The notes: generated by a model not told the origin, from the sequence alone. Counted from the stretch's first letter, positions 17,402-26,026 are shown. The stretch: DNA of 33,001 bases from Actinomycetes bacterium (GCA_021844425.1 JAKBTL010000082.1:1-33001), one strand, 5' to 3'. Numbers and translations: made by a program.

Positions 17402-17668
17402 TCAGGCGCGGAGCAGGGGAATGACGACGAGCTCTGCGACGATCACCACGATGATGATCGACAGGTCGATCCCCATGCCGCCCGCGCGGATGGGCGGCAG
17501 CACTCGGCGGATCGGCCGAAGCACCGGCTCGGTGATCGAGTCGAGCACACGAACGACACGGAAGACCAAGGTCCCCGGGCGCGCCGGCAGCCAGCTCAAC
17601 AACGCACGGGCGATGAGGACGACGACGTAGGCCTCGACGAGGTAGGCGAGGATGTTGAGCACGTTCAC
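17402..17668 (-). CDS. yggT: YggT-family membrane protein
   Basis: This 88-residue protein has two hydrophobic segments, MNVLNILAYLVEAYVVVLIA at the N-terminus and DLSIIIVVIVAELVVIPLL at the C-terminus, joined by the family signature LVFRVVRVLDSITEPVLRPI followed by RRVLPP. YggT proteins sit in the membrane beside sepF and divIVA in many actinobacteria and firmicutes. Their role is not settled, with links to division and osmotic tolerance proposed. It starts with GTG at 17668, 17 bases after the sepF stop, and is presumably co-transcribed with sepF. Confidence 0.9.
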   Translation of the reverse strand: MNVLNILAYLVEAYVVVLIARALLSWLPARPGTLVFRVVRVLDSITEPVLRPIRRVLPPIRAGGMGIDLSIIIVVIVAELVVIPLLRA

Positions 17669-17685
17669 CGGTCGGGCCCGTCGGG

Positions 17686-18234
17686 TCAGCTACGCCCGTA
17701 GCCGCGCTCCTGCAGGCGCTGGCGCTCTTCCTCCGAGACCTTCACGTTGGTCGGAGCGAGAAGGAACACCTCGTCGGCAACCTTCTCCATCTCTCCGCTC
17801 AGCGCGTAGGTCACGCCGCTACAGAAGTCGATCATGCGTCGCTGGAGGTCGCGCTCTGCCACCTGGAGGTTCACGATCACTGGGCGGTTCGCCTTCAGAC
17901 AGTCGGCGATCTCCTTCGCGTCGCCAAAACGCGTCGGCGCGACGACCTGCACGCGCGTGGCCTCCCCTGCGCTCATGGGACGGATCACCGGAGAGCGCGT
18001 GGCGACGACACCGGCCACCGGGGACGCGCTGTCACGCTGCAGCGTCCTGATCCGGCCGACACCCACCGACGCGGTGTGCTCGTCGTCGAGCTCGGGCTCG
18101 TGCACGAAACGCGGCTCTGCGCGCGACACGGGAGCGAAGCTCCGTTGGCTGCGATCCTCGTAGGCGTCGTAGTCGTCGTACTCGTCGTCGAGCAGTCCGA
18201 GATAGACCATGGTCTTTTTCAAGAAGGTGGGCAT
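17686..18234 (-). CDS. sepF: SepF, cell-division protein and FtsZ membrane anchor
   Basis: The 182-residue protein has the amphipathic N-terminal membrane helix MPTFLKKTMVYLGL, then an acidic linker (DDEYDDYDAYED), then the globular SepF core from about residue 85: VVAPTRFGDAKEIADCLKAN, RPVIVNLQ, RMIDFCSGVTYALSGEMEKV and VFLLAPTNVKVSEEERQRL. SepF replaces FtsA as the main FtsZ anchor in actinobacteria, which fits the lack of ftsA here. The ATG at 18234 has GAGGAG about 8 bases upstream, which decides it over the in-frame ATG at 18252. TACGCT at 18260-18255 could be a -10 box for a local promoter, but no -35 supports it. Confidence 0.95.
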   Translation of the reverse strand: MPTFLKKTMVYLGLLDDEYDDYDAYEDRSQRSFAPVSRAEPRFVHEPELDDEHTASVGVGRIRTLQRDSASPVAGVVATRSPVIRPMSAGEATRVQVVAPTRFGDAKEIADCLKANRPVIVNLQVAERDLQRRMIDFCSGVTYALSGEMEKVADEVFLLAPTNVKVSEEERQRLQERGYGRS

Positions 18235-18295
18235 CGCATGTCTCCTCGGCACCTAGCGTACTGCCTTCTCCGGCGCGCGGGCTGGCACCTGGCGC

Positions 18296-18991
18296 TCACG
18301 TCGTGTGCATCCGGCGAGCCGGCCGGTCGCCGAAGAGCGCGCGCCCCACGCGGACCATGGTCGCACCTTCGGCGACCGCGAGCTCGAGGTCGTCGCTCAT
18401 CCCCATCGACCGCTCCACGAGCCCGAGATCGTCCGCGAGAGCGCGGACGGCCCGGAACGCAACGCGCGCGGCGTCAGGTCCCACCGGGGCGACCGTCATC
18501 AGGCCCTCGACGTCGAGGCCGCCGGCGCGCAGGTCGGAGACCAGGGCAGCCACGGCTCCGGGTGCGCAGCCGTTGCGCCCCGGCACGCCGGTGGTGTCGA
18601 CCTCGACGAGCACGGCCGCTCCTGGGCGGCGCCTGGCGATCGCCTCGCCTTCCACCGCTCGTGCGACGCTCTGCCAGCACGAGACCACCGGCGCGAGCCC
18701 GGCGACCTTGTTGCGCTGGATTGCGCCGAGGAAGTGCCAGCGCATCCCCGGGTCCCCGGAGCCCGAGCCGCGCAGCACCTCGTCCTTGGCGAGCAGCTCC
18801 TGCGCGTAGTTCTCCCCTACATCCAAGACGCCCGCGTCGCGTGCGGCAACGACCACCTCCGGACCGAACCCCTTGGTGACGGCCACGACCCGGACACCGC
18901 TCGGATCGCCACCTGCAGCGGCGATCCGCTCGCGCACCCGCTCGAGCCCTGCTACGACGTCGAAGAGGCCCTCGGTGCTGCGTTGGGCCAC
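18296..18991 (-). CDS. yggS: YggS-type PLP homeostasis protein
   Basis: The 231-residue protein belongs to the YggS/PROSC/YBL036C family, a single-domain pyridoxal phosphate binding protein related to alanine racemase. Signatures are VRVVAVTKGFGPEVV with the PLP lysine, DVGENYAQELLAK, MRWHFLGAIQRNKV, VEVDTTGVPGRNGCAPG and the C-terminal SMGMSDDLELAVAEGATMVR followed by VGRALFG. The family keeps free PLP and amino acid pools in balance. The frame is open upstream into ftsZ, but that stretch is Arg-rich shadow. The GTG at 18991, 14 bases after the ftsZ stop, fits the family N-terminus. It lies between ftsZ and sepF. The usual pgeF/yfiH neighbour is absent. Confidence 0.92.
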   Translation of the reverse strand: MAQRSTEGLFDVVAGLERVRERIAAAGGDPSGVRVVAVTKGFGPEVVVAARDAGVLDVGENYAQELLAKDEVLRGSGSGDPGMRWHFLGAIQRNKVAGLAPVVSCWQSVARAVEGEAIARRRPGAAVLVEVDTTGVPGRNGCAPGAVAALVSDLRAGGLDVEGLMTVAPVGPDAARVAFRAVRALADDLGLVERSMGMSDDLELAVAEGATMVRVGRALFGDRPARRMHTT

Positions 18992-19005
18992 GGACGGCTG
19001 GCGCC

Positions 19006-20100
19006 TCAGCGAAGGAACGACGGCACGTCGAAGTCGTCGTCGTCGAGATCGACGCCGCCGTCGACGCCGTCGCCGAAGATGTCCGTCGGCGCAGAGGGCT
19101 CGAGGCCGAGGGGCGTGTCGGCGTGCCCCGACGTCCGGGCGGGCTCCTCCCACCGCTCGAACCCGGCTGCGATCACCGTCACGCGCACGTCGTCGCCCAT
19201 GCCTTCGTCGATCACGGCGCCGAAGATGATGTTCGCGTCGGGATGCGCGACCGCGTGGATGATCTCCGCAGCCTCGTTCACCTCGAAGAGGCCGAGGTCG
19301 GTCCCCCCGGCGATGTTGAGCAGGATGCCGCGGGCGCCTTCGATCGACGCCTCGAGCAACGGGCTCGTGATCGACGCCCGGGCCGCGTTGACGGCGCGAC
19401 CCTCGCCCGTCCCGGTGCCGATCCCCATGATCGCGGTTCCTGCGTTGAGCATGATCATCCGGACGTCGGCGAAGTCCGTGTTGATGAGACCGGGCACGGT
19501 GATGAGGTCCGTGATCCCCCGGACTCCCTGCAGCAGGACCTCGTCCGCCATCTTGAACGCGTTGACCATGGAGGTCTTCTCCGTCGAGACCGTGAGCAGG
19601 CGGTCGTTCGGGATGACGATGAGGGTGTCGACCTTCTCCTTCAGCGTCTGGATCCCCTTCTCGGCCTGCATCGCCCGACGACGGCCCTCGAAGGTGAACG
19701 GCCGCGTCACGACGCCGATCGTGAGCGCGCCGAGACCCTTGGCGATCTCCGCGATGACCGGCGCCGCGCCCGTCCCGGTCCCGCCGCCCTTGCCCGCGGT
19801 GATGAACACCATGTCGGCTCCCTGGAGGGCCTCTTCGATCTCGCCGCGGTGCTCCTCGGCGGCCTGTCGCCCGATCTCAGGGTCCGAACCGGCCCCGAGG
19901 CCCTTGGTCAGCTGACGACCGATGTCGAGCTTCAGGTCGGCATCGCTCATGAGCAGCGCCTGCGCGTCCGTGTTGGCGGCGATGAACTCGACGTGCTTCA
20001 GCCCCGCATCGATCATGCGGTTCACCGCGTTGACGCCACCACCTCCCACTCCGACCACCTTGATGAGTGCGAGGTAGTTGCTCTGGGACGGAACGGTCAT
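19006..20100 (-). CDS. ftsZ: FtsZ, tubulin-like cell division GTPase
   Basis: The 364-residue protein forms the division ring. It shows [30 protein letters not shown], the tubulin signature [20 protein letters not shown], the T7-loop region ([17 protein letters not shown]) and ATSIDGARG-like C-domain segments such as [17 protein letters not shown]. The C-terminal peptide [11 protein letters not shown] is the conserved tail that binds SepF. The ATG at 20100 is preceded by GAGGGAG, a good ribosome binding site, so the longer frame starting at 20148 is rejected. Unlike the genes before it, ftsZ is separated from ftsQ by 262 bases and has its own promoter. Confidence 0.98.
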   Translation of the reverse strand: MTVPSQSNYLALIKVVGVGGGGVNAVNRMIDAGLKHVEFIAANTDAQALLMSDADLKLDIGRQLTKGLGAGSDPEIGRQAAEEHRGEIEEALQGADMVFITAGKGGGTGTGAAPVIAEIAKGLGALTIGVVTRPFTFEGRRRAMQAEKGIQTLKEKVDTLIVIPNDRLLTVSTEKTSMVNAFKMADEVLLQGVRGITDLITVPGLINTDFADVRMIMLNAGTAIMGIGTGTGEGRAVNAARASITSPLLEASIEGARGILLNIAGGTDLGLFEVNEAAEIIHAVAHPDANIIFGAVIDEGMGDDVRVTVIAAGFERWEEPARTSGHADTPLGLEPSAPTDIFGDGVDGGVDLDDDDFDVPSFLR

Positions 20101-20240
20101 GTGCTCCCTCGATGCTGTGGCGACCGTCGTCCGGCCGCTCGCCCCCATGTTCCCGCACGAGCCGACAGGGGAGCGGGTTGCAGCGCCGCGACCTTCAACC
20201 TGACGCGGAGGTCAACGCCGGCTGGACGCGACCCGCCGAC

Positions 20241-20269
20241 ACCATAAGGGAGCCACCAGTCCCGGTCAA
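20241..20269 (-). promoter_or_regulatory. Sigma-70 promoter of ftsZ
   Basis: TTGACC (20269-20264) is followed by a 17-base spacer and TATGGT (20246-20241). Transcription should start near 20235, giving a leader of about 135 bases before ftsZ. Confidence 0.7.
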
Positions 20270-20276
20270 GCGGCCC

Positions 20277-20310
20277 CGACTGCGGCTCCGACTGCGGCTC
20301 CGACTGCGGC
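20277..20310 (-). repeat. Three 12-base direct repeats just upstream of the ftsZ -35 box
   Basis: CGACTGCGGCTC (plus-strand reading) occurs at 20277, 20289 and 20301, the last copy matching over 10 bases. The array ends 7 bases from the -35 hexamer and lies between the ftsQ stop and the ftsZ promoter. Confidence 0.75.
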
Positions 20311-20362
20311 CGCTCGGCGCTCGCGGCGGCGCTGGCGGCGCTCGCGGCAGGGCTGGCGGCAC

Positions 20363-21172
20363 TCACGGCCGTACGACCGGGGTCGCCGGGGCCGCCACGT
20401 CGATCGTGGAGCCTGCCGCGAGCGCGGCGCCCCTCAGGATCGCAGCGACGTCCTCGTACTTCTGGGCGAGCTGGGCGGTCGACCCGAGGTAGACGTTGAG
20501 CCCCGAGGTCAACTGGAGGGTGACCTCGCCTTTGCGGTCCTCTGCGACGCTCGTCACCTGGCCTGCGAACGCCTTGGGCAACGAGCTGGCGACGGCCAGC
20601 GCGGCGCGGACGTCACGCGCGGTCGAGCCGGGTGGGCCCGGCGGCACGGGCGCGACGACGTGGGGCAGCCCGGTCGGCGGCTGCGCAGCGACCGCGAGCA
20701 CCTTGCCGCGTCGGCTGACCACCGCCCACCCGGACCCGGCGAGCTCCTGGACCGCCGCGGCCGGCGCCCGCTCCTCCACGACGATGCGCACGCCGTCGGG
20801 CCATTCACGCGAGACCGTCGCGTGCGCGACCCACGGAAGACGCTCGACGCCGGCAGCTGCTGCCCCTCCCACGTCGATGAGCGGCGGATGGTCGGCGAGC
20901 CCTGCTGCAGCGACGATCTGGCTGACTGGCGTGTGGACCGCGCCGACCACCGTCACGACCCTTGCCGCGAAGAGGCGCGAGTGCAGCGCGTACCACCCGC
21001 CCGCGACGACGACCACCAGGCCGAGCACCCACAGCGCTGCCCGCAGGCGCCGGCGAGCCTCGTCGCGAAGGACCGCCGCGCGCCGGGCGCGGATGCGCGG
21101 GTCGATCTGCTCGCGTGCCTCGGCGGACGGCCGTGCACCGGCGCGCGACCGCGTGAGGGGGGTGGCTCTCAC
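20363..21172 (-). CDS. ftsQ: FtsQ / DivIB-type division protein
   Basis: The 269-residue bitopic membrane protein belongs to the FtsQ-FtsL-FtsB septal complex. A basic cytoplasmic stretch of about 45 residues precedes the transmembrane helix ALWVLGLVVVVAGGWYAL. The POTRA domain follows (FAARVVTVVGAVHTPVSQIV, LPWVAHATVSREWPDGVRI), then the beta domain with VVEERAPAAAVQ and GWAVVSRRGKVL. It starts with GTG at 21172, overlapping the murB stop as GTGA, so the two are coupled. It ends the tightly overlapping part of the cluster. Confidence 0.92.
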   Translation of the reverse strand: MRATPLTRSRAGARPSAEAREQIDPRIRARRAAVLRDEARRRLRAALWVLGLVVVVAGGWYALHSRLFAARVVTVVGAVHTPVSQIVAAAGLADHPPLIDVGGAAAAGVERLPWVAHATVSREWPDGVRIVVEERAPAAAVQELAGSGWAVVSRRGKVLAVAAQPPTGLPHVVAPVPPGPPGSTARDVRAALAVASSLPKAFAGQVTSVAEDRKGEVTLQLTSGLNVYLGSTAQLAQKYEDVAAILRGAALAAGSTIDVAAPATPVVRP

Positions 21173-22221
21173 TCGGCCACCGTCCGCGCGCCGGCAATCT
21201 CGCTTCCTCGGCCTTCCTGGGCCAGCGCGTCCTCCGCCCGGGGATCCTCACCCAACGCGTCCGGGCCGAACCCGACGAGCTTCACCTCGGGCCGCAGCAG
21301 GACCCCCGTCGCCGCCGCGACCCTGCGCCGCACGTACGCCATCAGCGCGACCACGTCGCCGGCAGTGCCACCGTCGTCGGCCAGGATGAAGTTCGCGTGC
21401 TTCTCCGACACCCGCGCGCTGCCGAGGCGGAACCCTTTCAGCCCCGCAGCCTCGACCAGCCGGCCCGCCGAGTCGTCGAGCGGGTTCTTGAACACCGATC
21501 CCGCGTTGCTCCCGCCGGGCTGGTGCTCCCGGCGCCAGCGGACGATCTGCGACACGAGCGCCTTCCCCGCCTCTCTCGACCCCCGGCGCACATGGAAGTC
21601 GGCCCACACCACCACCTCGGCGTCGGAGAGCGAGGAGGTGCGATAGCCGAGCTCCAAGCTGGACGCGTCGGCCTCGCCACCGCCGGCCCCGGCGAGACCG
21701 ACCGTCCGGTAGCGCACGAGGCACGAGGCGGTGTCGGCGCCGTGTCCTCCGGCGTTCATCTTGAGCGCGCCGCCCACGCTCCCGGGAATCCCCACCGCCC
21801 ACTCCAGACCCCGCAGCCCCGCCTCGACCGTGCGACGGGCGAGGACCGGGAGACCCAACGCGCCGCCCGCCCGCACGAAGGTGCCGAAGTCCGGGTCGTC
21901 GACGCCCTGGGCGACGAGCCCGGCGAAGGCGCCGCCCGGCCTCACGACGAGCCCGGGGAAGCCCGAGTCGGCGACGAGCAGGTTCGAGCCCTTCCCGAGC
22001 ACGAGGACCGGGACGCGTCCGGCCGCGCTGCTCGACGCCATCGCGTCCGCGAGCAGCCGAAGCTCCTCCTCGCTCCCGACGTCCACGAGCATCGCTGCGG
22101 TCCCGCCCACGCGGTAGGTCGTCAGCGCGCCGAGCGGCGCGTCGAGCCGCGCGCGCCCGCCGAGGCGTGAGGCGAGCGCCGAGACCCCCTCCCTCAGCGC
22201 CGCTGTGACCGCGGGCGTCAT
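21169..22221 (-). CDS. murB: MurB, UDP-N-acetylenolpyruvoylglucosamine reductase
   Basis: This FAD enzyme reduces UDP-GlcNAc-enolpyruvate to UDP-MurNAc. The 350-residue protein shows LTTYRVGGTAAMLVDVG, LGKGSNLLVADSGFPGLVV, GLEWAVGIPGSVGGALKMNA, GSNAGSVFKNPLDDSAGRLV and RVSEKHANFILAD. These cover the FAD-binding and substrate-binding regions. An upstream open frame runs into murC, but the ATG at 22221 overlaps the murC stop (ATGA) and starts the family homology. murB between murC and ftsQ is a common order in several gram-positive groups. Confidence 0.95.
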   Translation of the reverse strand: MTPAVTAALREGVSALASRLGGRARLDAPLGALTTYRVGGTAAMLVDVGSEEELRLLADAMASSSAAGRVPVLVLGKGSNLLVADSGFPGLVVRPGGAFAGLVAQGVDDPDFGTFVRAGGALGLPVLARRTVEAGLRGLEWAVGIPGSVGGALKMNAGGHGADTASCLVRYRTVGLAGAGGGEADASSLELGYRTSSLSDAEVVVWADFHVRRGSREAGKALVSQIVRWRREHQPGGSNAGSVFKNPLDDSAGRLVEAAGLKGFRLGSARVSEKHANFILADDGGTAGDVVALMAYVRRRVAAATGVLLRPEVKLVGFGPDALGEDPRAEDALAQEGRGSEIAGARTVAE

Positions 22222-23624
22222 CCGGCGGCCTCCGTGCGCAGTGCGACGAGCTCCTCGGGGAGGGTGGTGAGGTCCCCCGCGCCGAGCGTCAGGCAGAGAT
22301 CGCCAGGCTGCAGCATCGCTGCGACGAGCGCACGCAGCTCGTCGCGCGACGAGACGTAGACCACGCGAGGCCGCGCACCCTGGCGCTCGAGCGCGTCGGC
22401 GACGAGGCGCCCCGACACCCCCGGCACGGGTGCCTCTCCCGCGCCGTACACGTCGGTCACGAAGACCAGATCCGCGTCGTCGAACGCACGCCCGAACGAC
22501 TCGGCGAGAGCCGCGGTACGCGTGTAGCGGTGGGGCTGGAAGACCGCGATGATCCGGCGCCACGAGCCCTGCCTCGCCGCGGCGAGGGTCGCGCGCACCT
22601 CCGTCGGCAGGTGGGCGTAGTCGTCGACGAACGTCGCGCCGCCGGCCTCCCCGCGGAACTCGAACCGCCTTGGGACGCCGGCGAACCGAGCGAGCGCCGA
22701 GACGGCAGCGTCGAAGGGCGCGCCCACCTCGATCGCACCGGCGACGGCGAGCGCGGCGTTGCGCGCGTTGTGCGCGCCTGGGACGGCGAGCTCGATCCGG
22801 CCCAACGGGCCGTCGGGTCCTTCGAGGTCGAAGCCGACCGCGCTGCGGCTGGCCACCATCCGACCGACGCGGTACGCGGCCTCCGGGGAGGTGCCGACGC
22901 TGATCGCCCCGGCCTCGGCGCCGAGGCGTGCGGCCACCTGGTCGTCGGCGCTCACGATCCGCCGCCTCGCAGAGGCGAGGTACCGGCCGAACGCCGCGGC
23001 GAGCGAGTCGAACGTCCCGTAGTGGTCGAGGTGGTCGGGCTCGACGTTGGTCACCAGCGCGATCTCCGAGCGGAGCGCCCCGAAGGAGCCGTAGCTCTCG
23101 TCGGCCTCGAGCACGAGCCAATCCCCCGTGCCCCACAGGGCGTTCGTCCCGGTCTCGTTCACGTCTGCGCCGATGAGGTACGACGGTCGCAGGCCCGCCT
23201 CGACGAGGATCAGCGAGAGCATCGACGCCGTCGTCGTCTTGCCATGGGTGCCCGCGACCGCGACGCACCTGCGCTCCGCGGCGATCGCCGCGAGGACCGC
23301 GGCGCGGCGGGCGACGGGGATCCCCCTGCGCCGCGCCTCGACCAGCTCCACGTTGTCCGCTGGCACAGCCGGCGAGTACGTCACGAGGTCCGCCAGCTCG
23401 ACCTGGGCAGGCGCGTGGCCGATCCAGACCTCGATGCCCAGCGCCCGCAAGCGTTCGGTGACCGGCGACGCCTTCACGTCGCTGCCGCTCACCTCGTGGC
23501 CCATCCCCGACAGCACGGTCGCGATCGCGCTCATCCCCGCACCCCCGACGCCGACCACGTGCACGTGCTGGCGCCCCGACAGATCGAGGTCGGCGAGCTC
23601 GACGGGGCCGGGGTCAGCGGGCAT
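22218..23624 (-). CDS. murC: MurC, UDP-N-acetylmuramate--L-alanine ligase
   Basis: This ligase adds the first amino acid of the peptidoglycan stem. The 468-residue protein has the Rossmann-like N-terminal domain (HVHVVGVGGAGMSAIATVLS, GSDVKASPVTERL), the ATP-binding loop VAGTHGKTTTASMLSLIL, the central-domain motif VTNVEPDHLDHYGTFDSL, GAHNARNAALAVAGA, and the C-terminal domain with FVDDYAHLPTEVRATLAAAR and AVFQPHRYTRT. The ATG at 23624 overlaps the end of murG by 11 bases. Identity is secure. Confidence 0.97.
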   Translation of the reverse strand: MPADPGPVELADLDLSGRQHVHVVGVGGAGMSAIATVLSGMGHEVSGSDVKASPVTERLRALGIEVWIGHAPAQVELADLVTYSPAVPADNVELVEARRRGIPVARRAAVLAAIAAERRCVAVAGTHGKTTTASMLSLILVEAGLRPSYLIGADVNETGTNALWGTGDWLVLEADESYGSFGALRSEIALVTNVEPDHLDHYGTFDSLAAAFGRYLASARRRIVSADDQVAARLGAEAGAISVGTSPEAAYRVGRMVASRSAVGFDLEGPDGPLGRIELAVPGAHNARNAALAVAGAIEVGAPFDAAVSALARFAGVPRRFEFRGEAGGATFVDDYAHLPTEVRATLAAARQGSWRRIIAVFQPHRYTRTAALAESFGRAFDDADLVFVTDVYGAGEAPVPGVSGRLVADALERQGARPRVVYVSSRDELRALVAAMLQPGDLCLTLGAGDLTTLPEELVALRTEAAG

Positions 23625-24753
23625 GGGCCACCACCAGCTCGCCTATGCGGTCCGCCGCGTCAGGACGGCCGAACGCGCGGGCGGCCTCCCCCATCGCGCC
23701 CAACCGCACAGGATCGGAGAGCAGCTCCTCGAGGACCGATCGGAGGCGGTCGGGCCCCACCTCCGCGTCGGTGACGAGCACGGCGGCGCCGGCGCCGACG
23801 AGGGCTCGGGCGTTCGCGCTCTGGTGGTCCCCGGGAGCGCCTGGGAGCGGAACGAGGACGGAGGGGACGCCGGCGACTGCGAGCTCTGCGACCGTGCCGG
23901 CGCCGGACCGGCACACCATCACGTCGACCGCCTCGTAGAGGCGAGCCATGCGATCTTCGAAGGGGACCAGGCGGTAGAAGAGCGCGTCGCCGCCCGAGAT
24001 CAGCCCCCGCGCCGAGGCCTCCCGGCGCACCTCGTCTGCGTCGCGTCGGCCGGTCACGTGGTAGAGCGCGAGGTCGGCGCGCCCGCGCCAGCGCTCTGCC
24101 AGATCGAGGGCCGCGACGTTGAGACGCCGGGCGCCGAGAGAGCCGCCCACCACGCCCACCACCCTTCGGTCGGCCGGCAGCTCGAGCTCCTTGCGGGCGC
24201 GCAGGACCCCGTGCTCGCTGCGATCGACCCCGACGATCTCGGGGCGCACGGCGACGCCGGTCACGACCGCCCGCGGCACGCCGGTCCCCTCGAAGGCCAC
24301 CGCGTGCGCCGCGGCGCGTCGCCCGAGCAGGCGATGGACCGCGCCAGGCACCGCGTCGATCGTGACGAGGACGAGCGGCACCCCGAGCACGACCGCGGCC
24401 GCGTCGGCCGGGAGGCTCGCGTACCCCCCGACGGAGACAACCACGCGCGGGCGGCGCCGGGCAAGGTCGGCGACCTCCCTCGCCGTCGCCCAGACCAGTC
24501 CTGCGAGCGCGCCGAAGTTCGCGCGCAACGACGCCGAGTCGAACCGCCGCACGATGCCGCGGCCCGGCAGCAGCGTGAACGGGAAGCCCTGGCCGGCGAG
24601 CAGGGTCGCCTCCTGCCCTCGGCGCGATCCGACGAGCTCGATCGTCTCGGGATCGTGGCCGAGCGCGCTGAGCGCGCGGGCGATCGCCAGCGCCTCGAAC
24701 ACGTGCCCACCCGTCCCCCCACCGGCGATCAGCGCGAAGGGCCTCTGCGTCAT
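23614..24753 (-). CDS. murG: MurG, undecaprenyldiphospho-muramoylpentapeptide beta-N-acetylglucosaminyltransferase
   Basis: This glycosyltransferase makes lipid II from lipid I at the inner membrane face. The 379-residue GT-B protein starts with FALIAGGGTGGHVFEALAIA and shows VVSVGGYASLPADAAAVVLG, VVGVVGGSLGARRLNVAALD, VMVCRSGAGTVAELAVAGVP and PLPGAPGDHQSANARALVGA, which are the donor and acceptor motifs of the family. The ATG at 24753 overlaps the ftsW stop as ATGA. A longer frame extends upstream but is antisense-like shadow of ftsW. Confidence 0.96.
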   Translation of the reverse strand: MTQRPFALIAGGGTGGHVFEALAIARALSALGHDPETIELVGSRRGQEATLLAGQGFPFTLLPGRGIVRRFDSASLRANFGALAGLVWATAREVADLARRRPRVVVSVGGYASLPADAAAVVLGVPLVLVTIDAVPGAVHRLLGRRAAAHAVAFEGTGVPRAVVTGVAVRPEIVGVDRSEHGVLRARKELELPADRRVVGVVGGSLGARRLNVAALDLAERWRGRADLALYHVTGRRDADEVRREASARGLISGGDALFYRLVPFEDRMARLYEAVDVMVCRSGAGTVAELAVAGVPSVLVPLPGAPGDHQSANARALVGAGAAVLVTDAEVGPDRLRSVLEELLSDPVRLGAMGEAARAFGRPDAADRIGELVVAHAR

Positions 24754-25937
24754 CCGGACCTGAGCTCCGCAAGCCTGGGGGGCACGTGGCGCTCGCGGAC
24801 CTGCTCGCTGCGGGCGATGCTCACAAGGACCCCTGCGCCCGCCATCGTGAGCACGAGCGACGAGCCTCCGTAGGAGATGAACGGGAGCGGGATCCCGGTC
24901 ACAGGGAGCAGTCCGATCACCGCGCCCACGTTGATGATCGTCTCGATCGCGAACCACACCACGATCGCCACCCCGAGCAGCCCGCCGAAACGGTCGGGCG
25001 CCCTGCTCGCCGCACGCAGCCCGAACCAACAAAGCGCGCCCAGGAGGGCCAGGATGACACCGGTCCCGACCAGGCCGAGCTCCTGGCCGATCACCGAGAA
25101 GATGAAGTCGGAGTGCGGGTTGGGGAGGAACCCCCACTTCTCGGTCCCGTTGCCGAGCCCGACCCCGAAGATGTGCCCCGAACCCAGCCCGATGAGCGAC
25201 TGGACGACCTGGTACCCCGAGCCCGACGCATGCGCGCCCGGGTCGAAGAACGACAGCAGCCGCTGCCTGCGGTAGGGGTCGGCGAGGCTCGCGAGCACGG
25301 CGAGGACGACCACTGCGCCGCCGGCCTTCACCACCGGCCGGAACGAGACGCCCGACGCGAAGAGCAGCGACAGTCCGATGCAGCCGAGCACCACGGTGGT
25401 ACCCATGTCAGGCTCCAAGAGCACCAGCCCGCAGGCTCCCGCGATGAGCAGCAGGACCGGTCCGATCACCGTTCGCTCGCCCCCCCCGGCTTCCTCGCGT
25501 CGGACCACCAGGTCCGCGCCGAAGACCGCGAGCGCGAGCTTCATGACCTCCGAAGGCTGCACGTCGAAGAAGCCGAACCCGATCCATCGGCTCGCTCCTG
25601 TCACCTGGACCGCGAGGTGTGGAACGAGCACGAGGAGCAGGCCGCCGAACGCCGCGAGCACGAGCAGGCGCGCGAACTTCCGCAGAAGGCGGTAGTCCAT
25701 CCGGCTCGCCACGAACATGACCACCGTCCCGAGTGCGAGCCACATGCACTGGCGGATCAAGATCGACCACGCGGATCCGTACGTCTCGATCGAGACGACC
25801 TCCGATGCGGAGCCCACCATGATCGTCCCCGCGACGCACAGCACCGCGACGAGCGTCACAAGGATCGTGGACGTGGGCATCTCGCGCAGGAGCACCACCA
25901 CTCGTGCCTGGCGCGCCACCGACTTGGTCGCCGTCAT
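24750..25937 (-). CDS. ftsW: FtsW, septal peptidoglycan polymerase (SEDS family)
   Basis: The 395-residue SEDS-family membrane protein works with the class B penicillin-binding protein FtsI to make septal glycan strands. About ten hydrophobic helices are visible. Typical segments are VTGASRWIGFGFFDVQPSEV followed by MKLALAVFGADLVVR, LLEPDMGTTVVLGCIGLSL, QSLIGLGSGHIFGVGLGNG, LPNPHSDFIFSVIGQELGLV and IPLPFISYGGSSLVL near the C-terminus. The ATG at 25937 overlaps the stop of the preceding 30-codon ORF as ATGA, and it has AGAGGAG in the right place upstream. The ribosome binding site and coupling both support this start. Confidence 0.96.
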   Translation of the reverse strand: MTATKSVARQARVVVLLREMPTSTILVTLVAVLCVAGTIMVGSASEVVSIETYGSAWSILIRQCMWLALGTVVMFVASRMDYRLLRKFARLLVLAAFGGLLLVLVPHLAVQVTGASRWIGFGFFDVQPSEVMKLALAVFGADLVVRREEAGGGERTVIGPVLLLIAGACGLVLLEPDMGTTVVLGCIGLSLLFASGVSFRPVVKAGGAVVVLAVLASLADPYRRQRLLSFFDPGAHASGSGYQVVQSLIGLGSGHIFGVGLGNGTEKWGFLPNPHSDFIFSVIGQELGLVGTGVILALLGALCWFGLRAASRAPDRFGGLLGVAIVVWFAIETIINVGAVIGLLPVTGIPLPFISYGGSSLVLTMAGAGVLVSIARSEQVRERHVPPRLAELRSG

Positions 25938-26026
25938 CGGAATGCTCCTCTGCTTTCCTTCTTCTCCACGGGTGCCGACACACCATCGTCGCCCACCTGG
26001 ACGCCCAGGTGGGGGATCTTCCCCAT
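25934..26026 (-). CDS. 30-codon ORF coupled to mraY and ftsW, unknown function
   Basis: This ORF encodes 30 residues and is new to me. Its ATG at 26026 overlaps the mraY stop (TGATG), and its TGA at 25936 overlaps the ftsW ATG (ATGA), so it is translationally coupled at both ends. The first 12 codons all end in G or C, like real genes here, while the second half is less biased because it carries the ftsW ribosome binding site. The peptide has a short hydrophobic beginning (MGKIPHLGVQV) and a charged end with EKKESR. A perfect 9-bp hairpin lies inside it. It stands where murD is found in standard clusters, but I see no MurD homology, so a remnant is only one option. It could also be a leader peptide controlling ftsW. 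Confidence 0.45.
   Translation of the reverse strand: MGKIPHLGVQVGDDGVSAPVEKKESRGAFR
25992..26013 (-). promoter_or_regulatory. Perfect 9-bp hairpin inside the mraY-ftsW junction
   Basis: CCCACCTGG (25992-26000) and CCAGGTGGG (26005-26013) are exact inverted repeats with a 4-base loop. A second, shorter stem (GGGGA / TCCCC, 26012-26024) overlaps it next to the mraY stop. It could pause polymerase, stabilise a processed end or modulate ftsW translation. No T-run follows. Confidence 0.5.

Noticed and set aside
18992..19153. Extension of yggS into ftsZ
   Set aside because: The stretch contains a run of Arg codons that is the reverse reading of the Asp/Glu-rich FtsZ tail, and the family starts near the GTG at 18991.
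19006..21172. Missing ftsA as a novelty
   Set aside because: Actinobacteria normally lack ftsA and use SepF, which is present.
22222..23268. Upstream extension of murB to a 699-residue protein
   Set aside because: The extension is antisense-like shadow of murC. The ATG at 22221 overlapping the murC stop fits the cluster and MurB homology.
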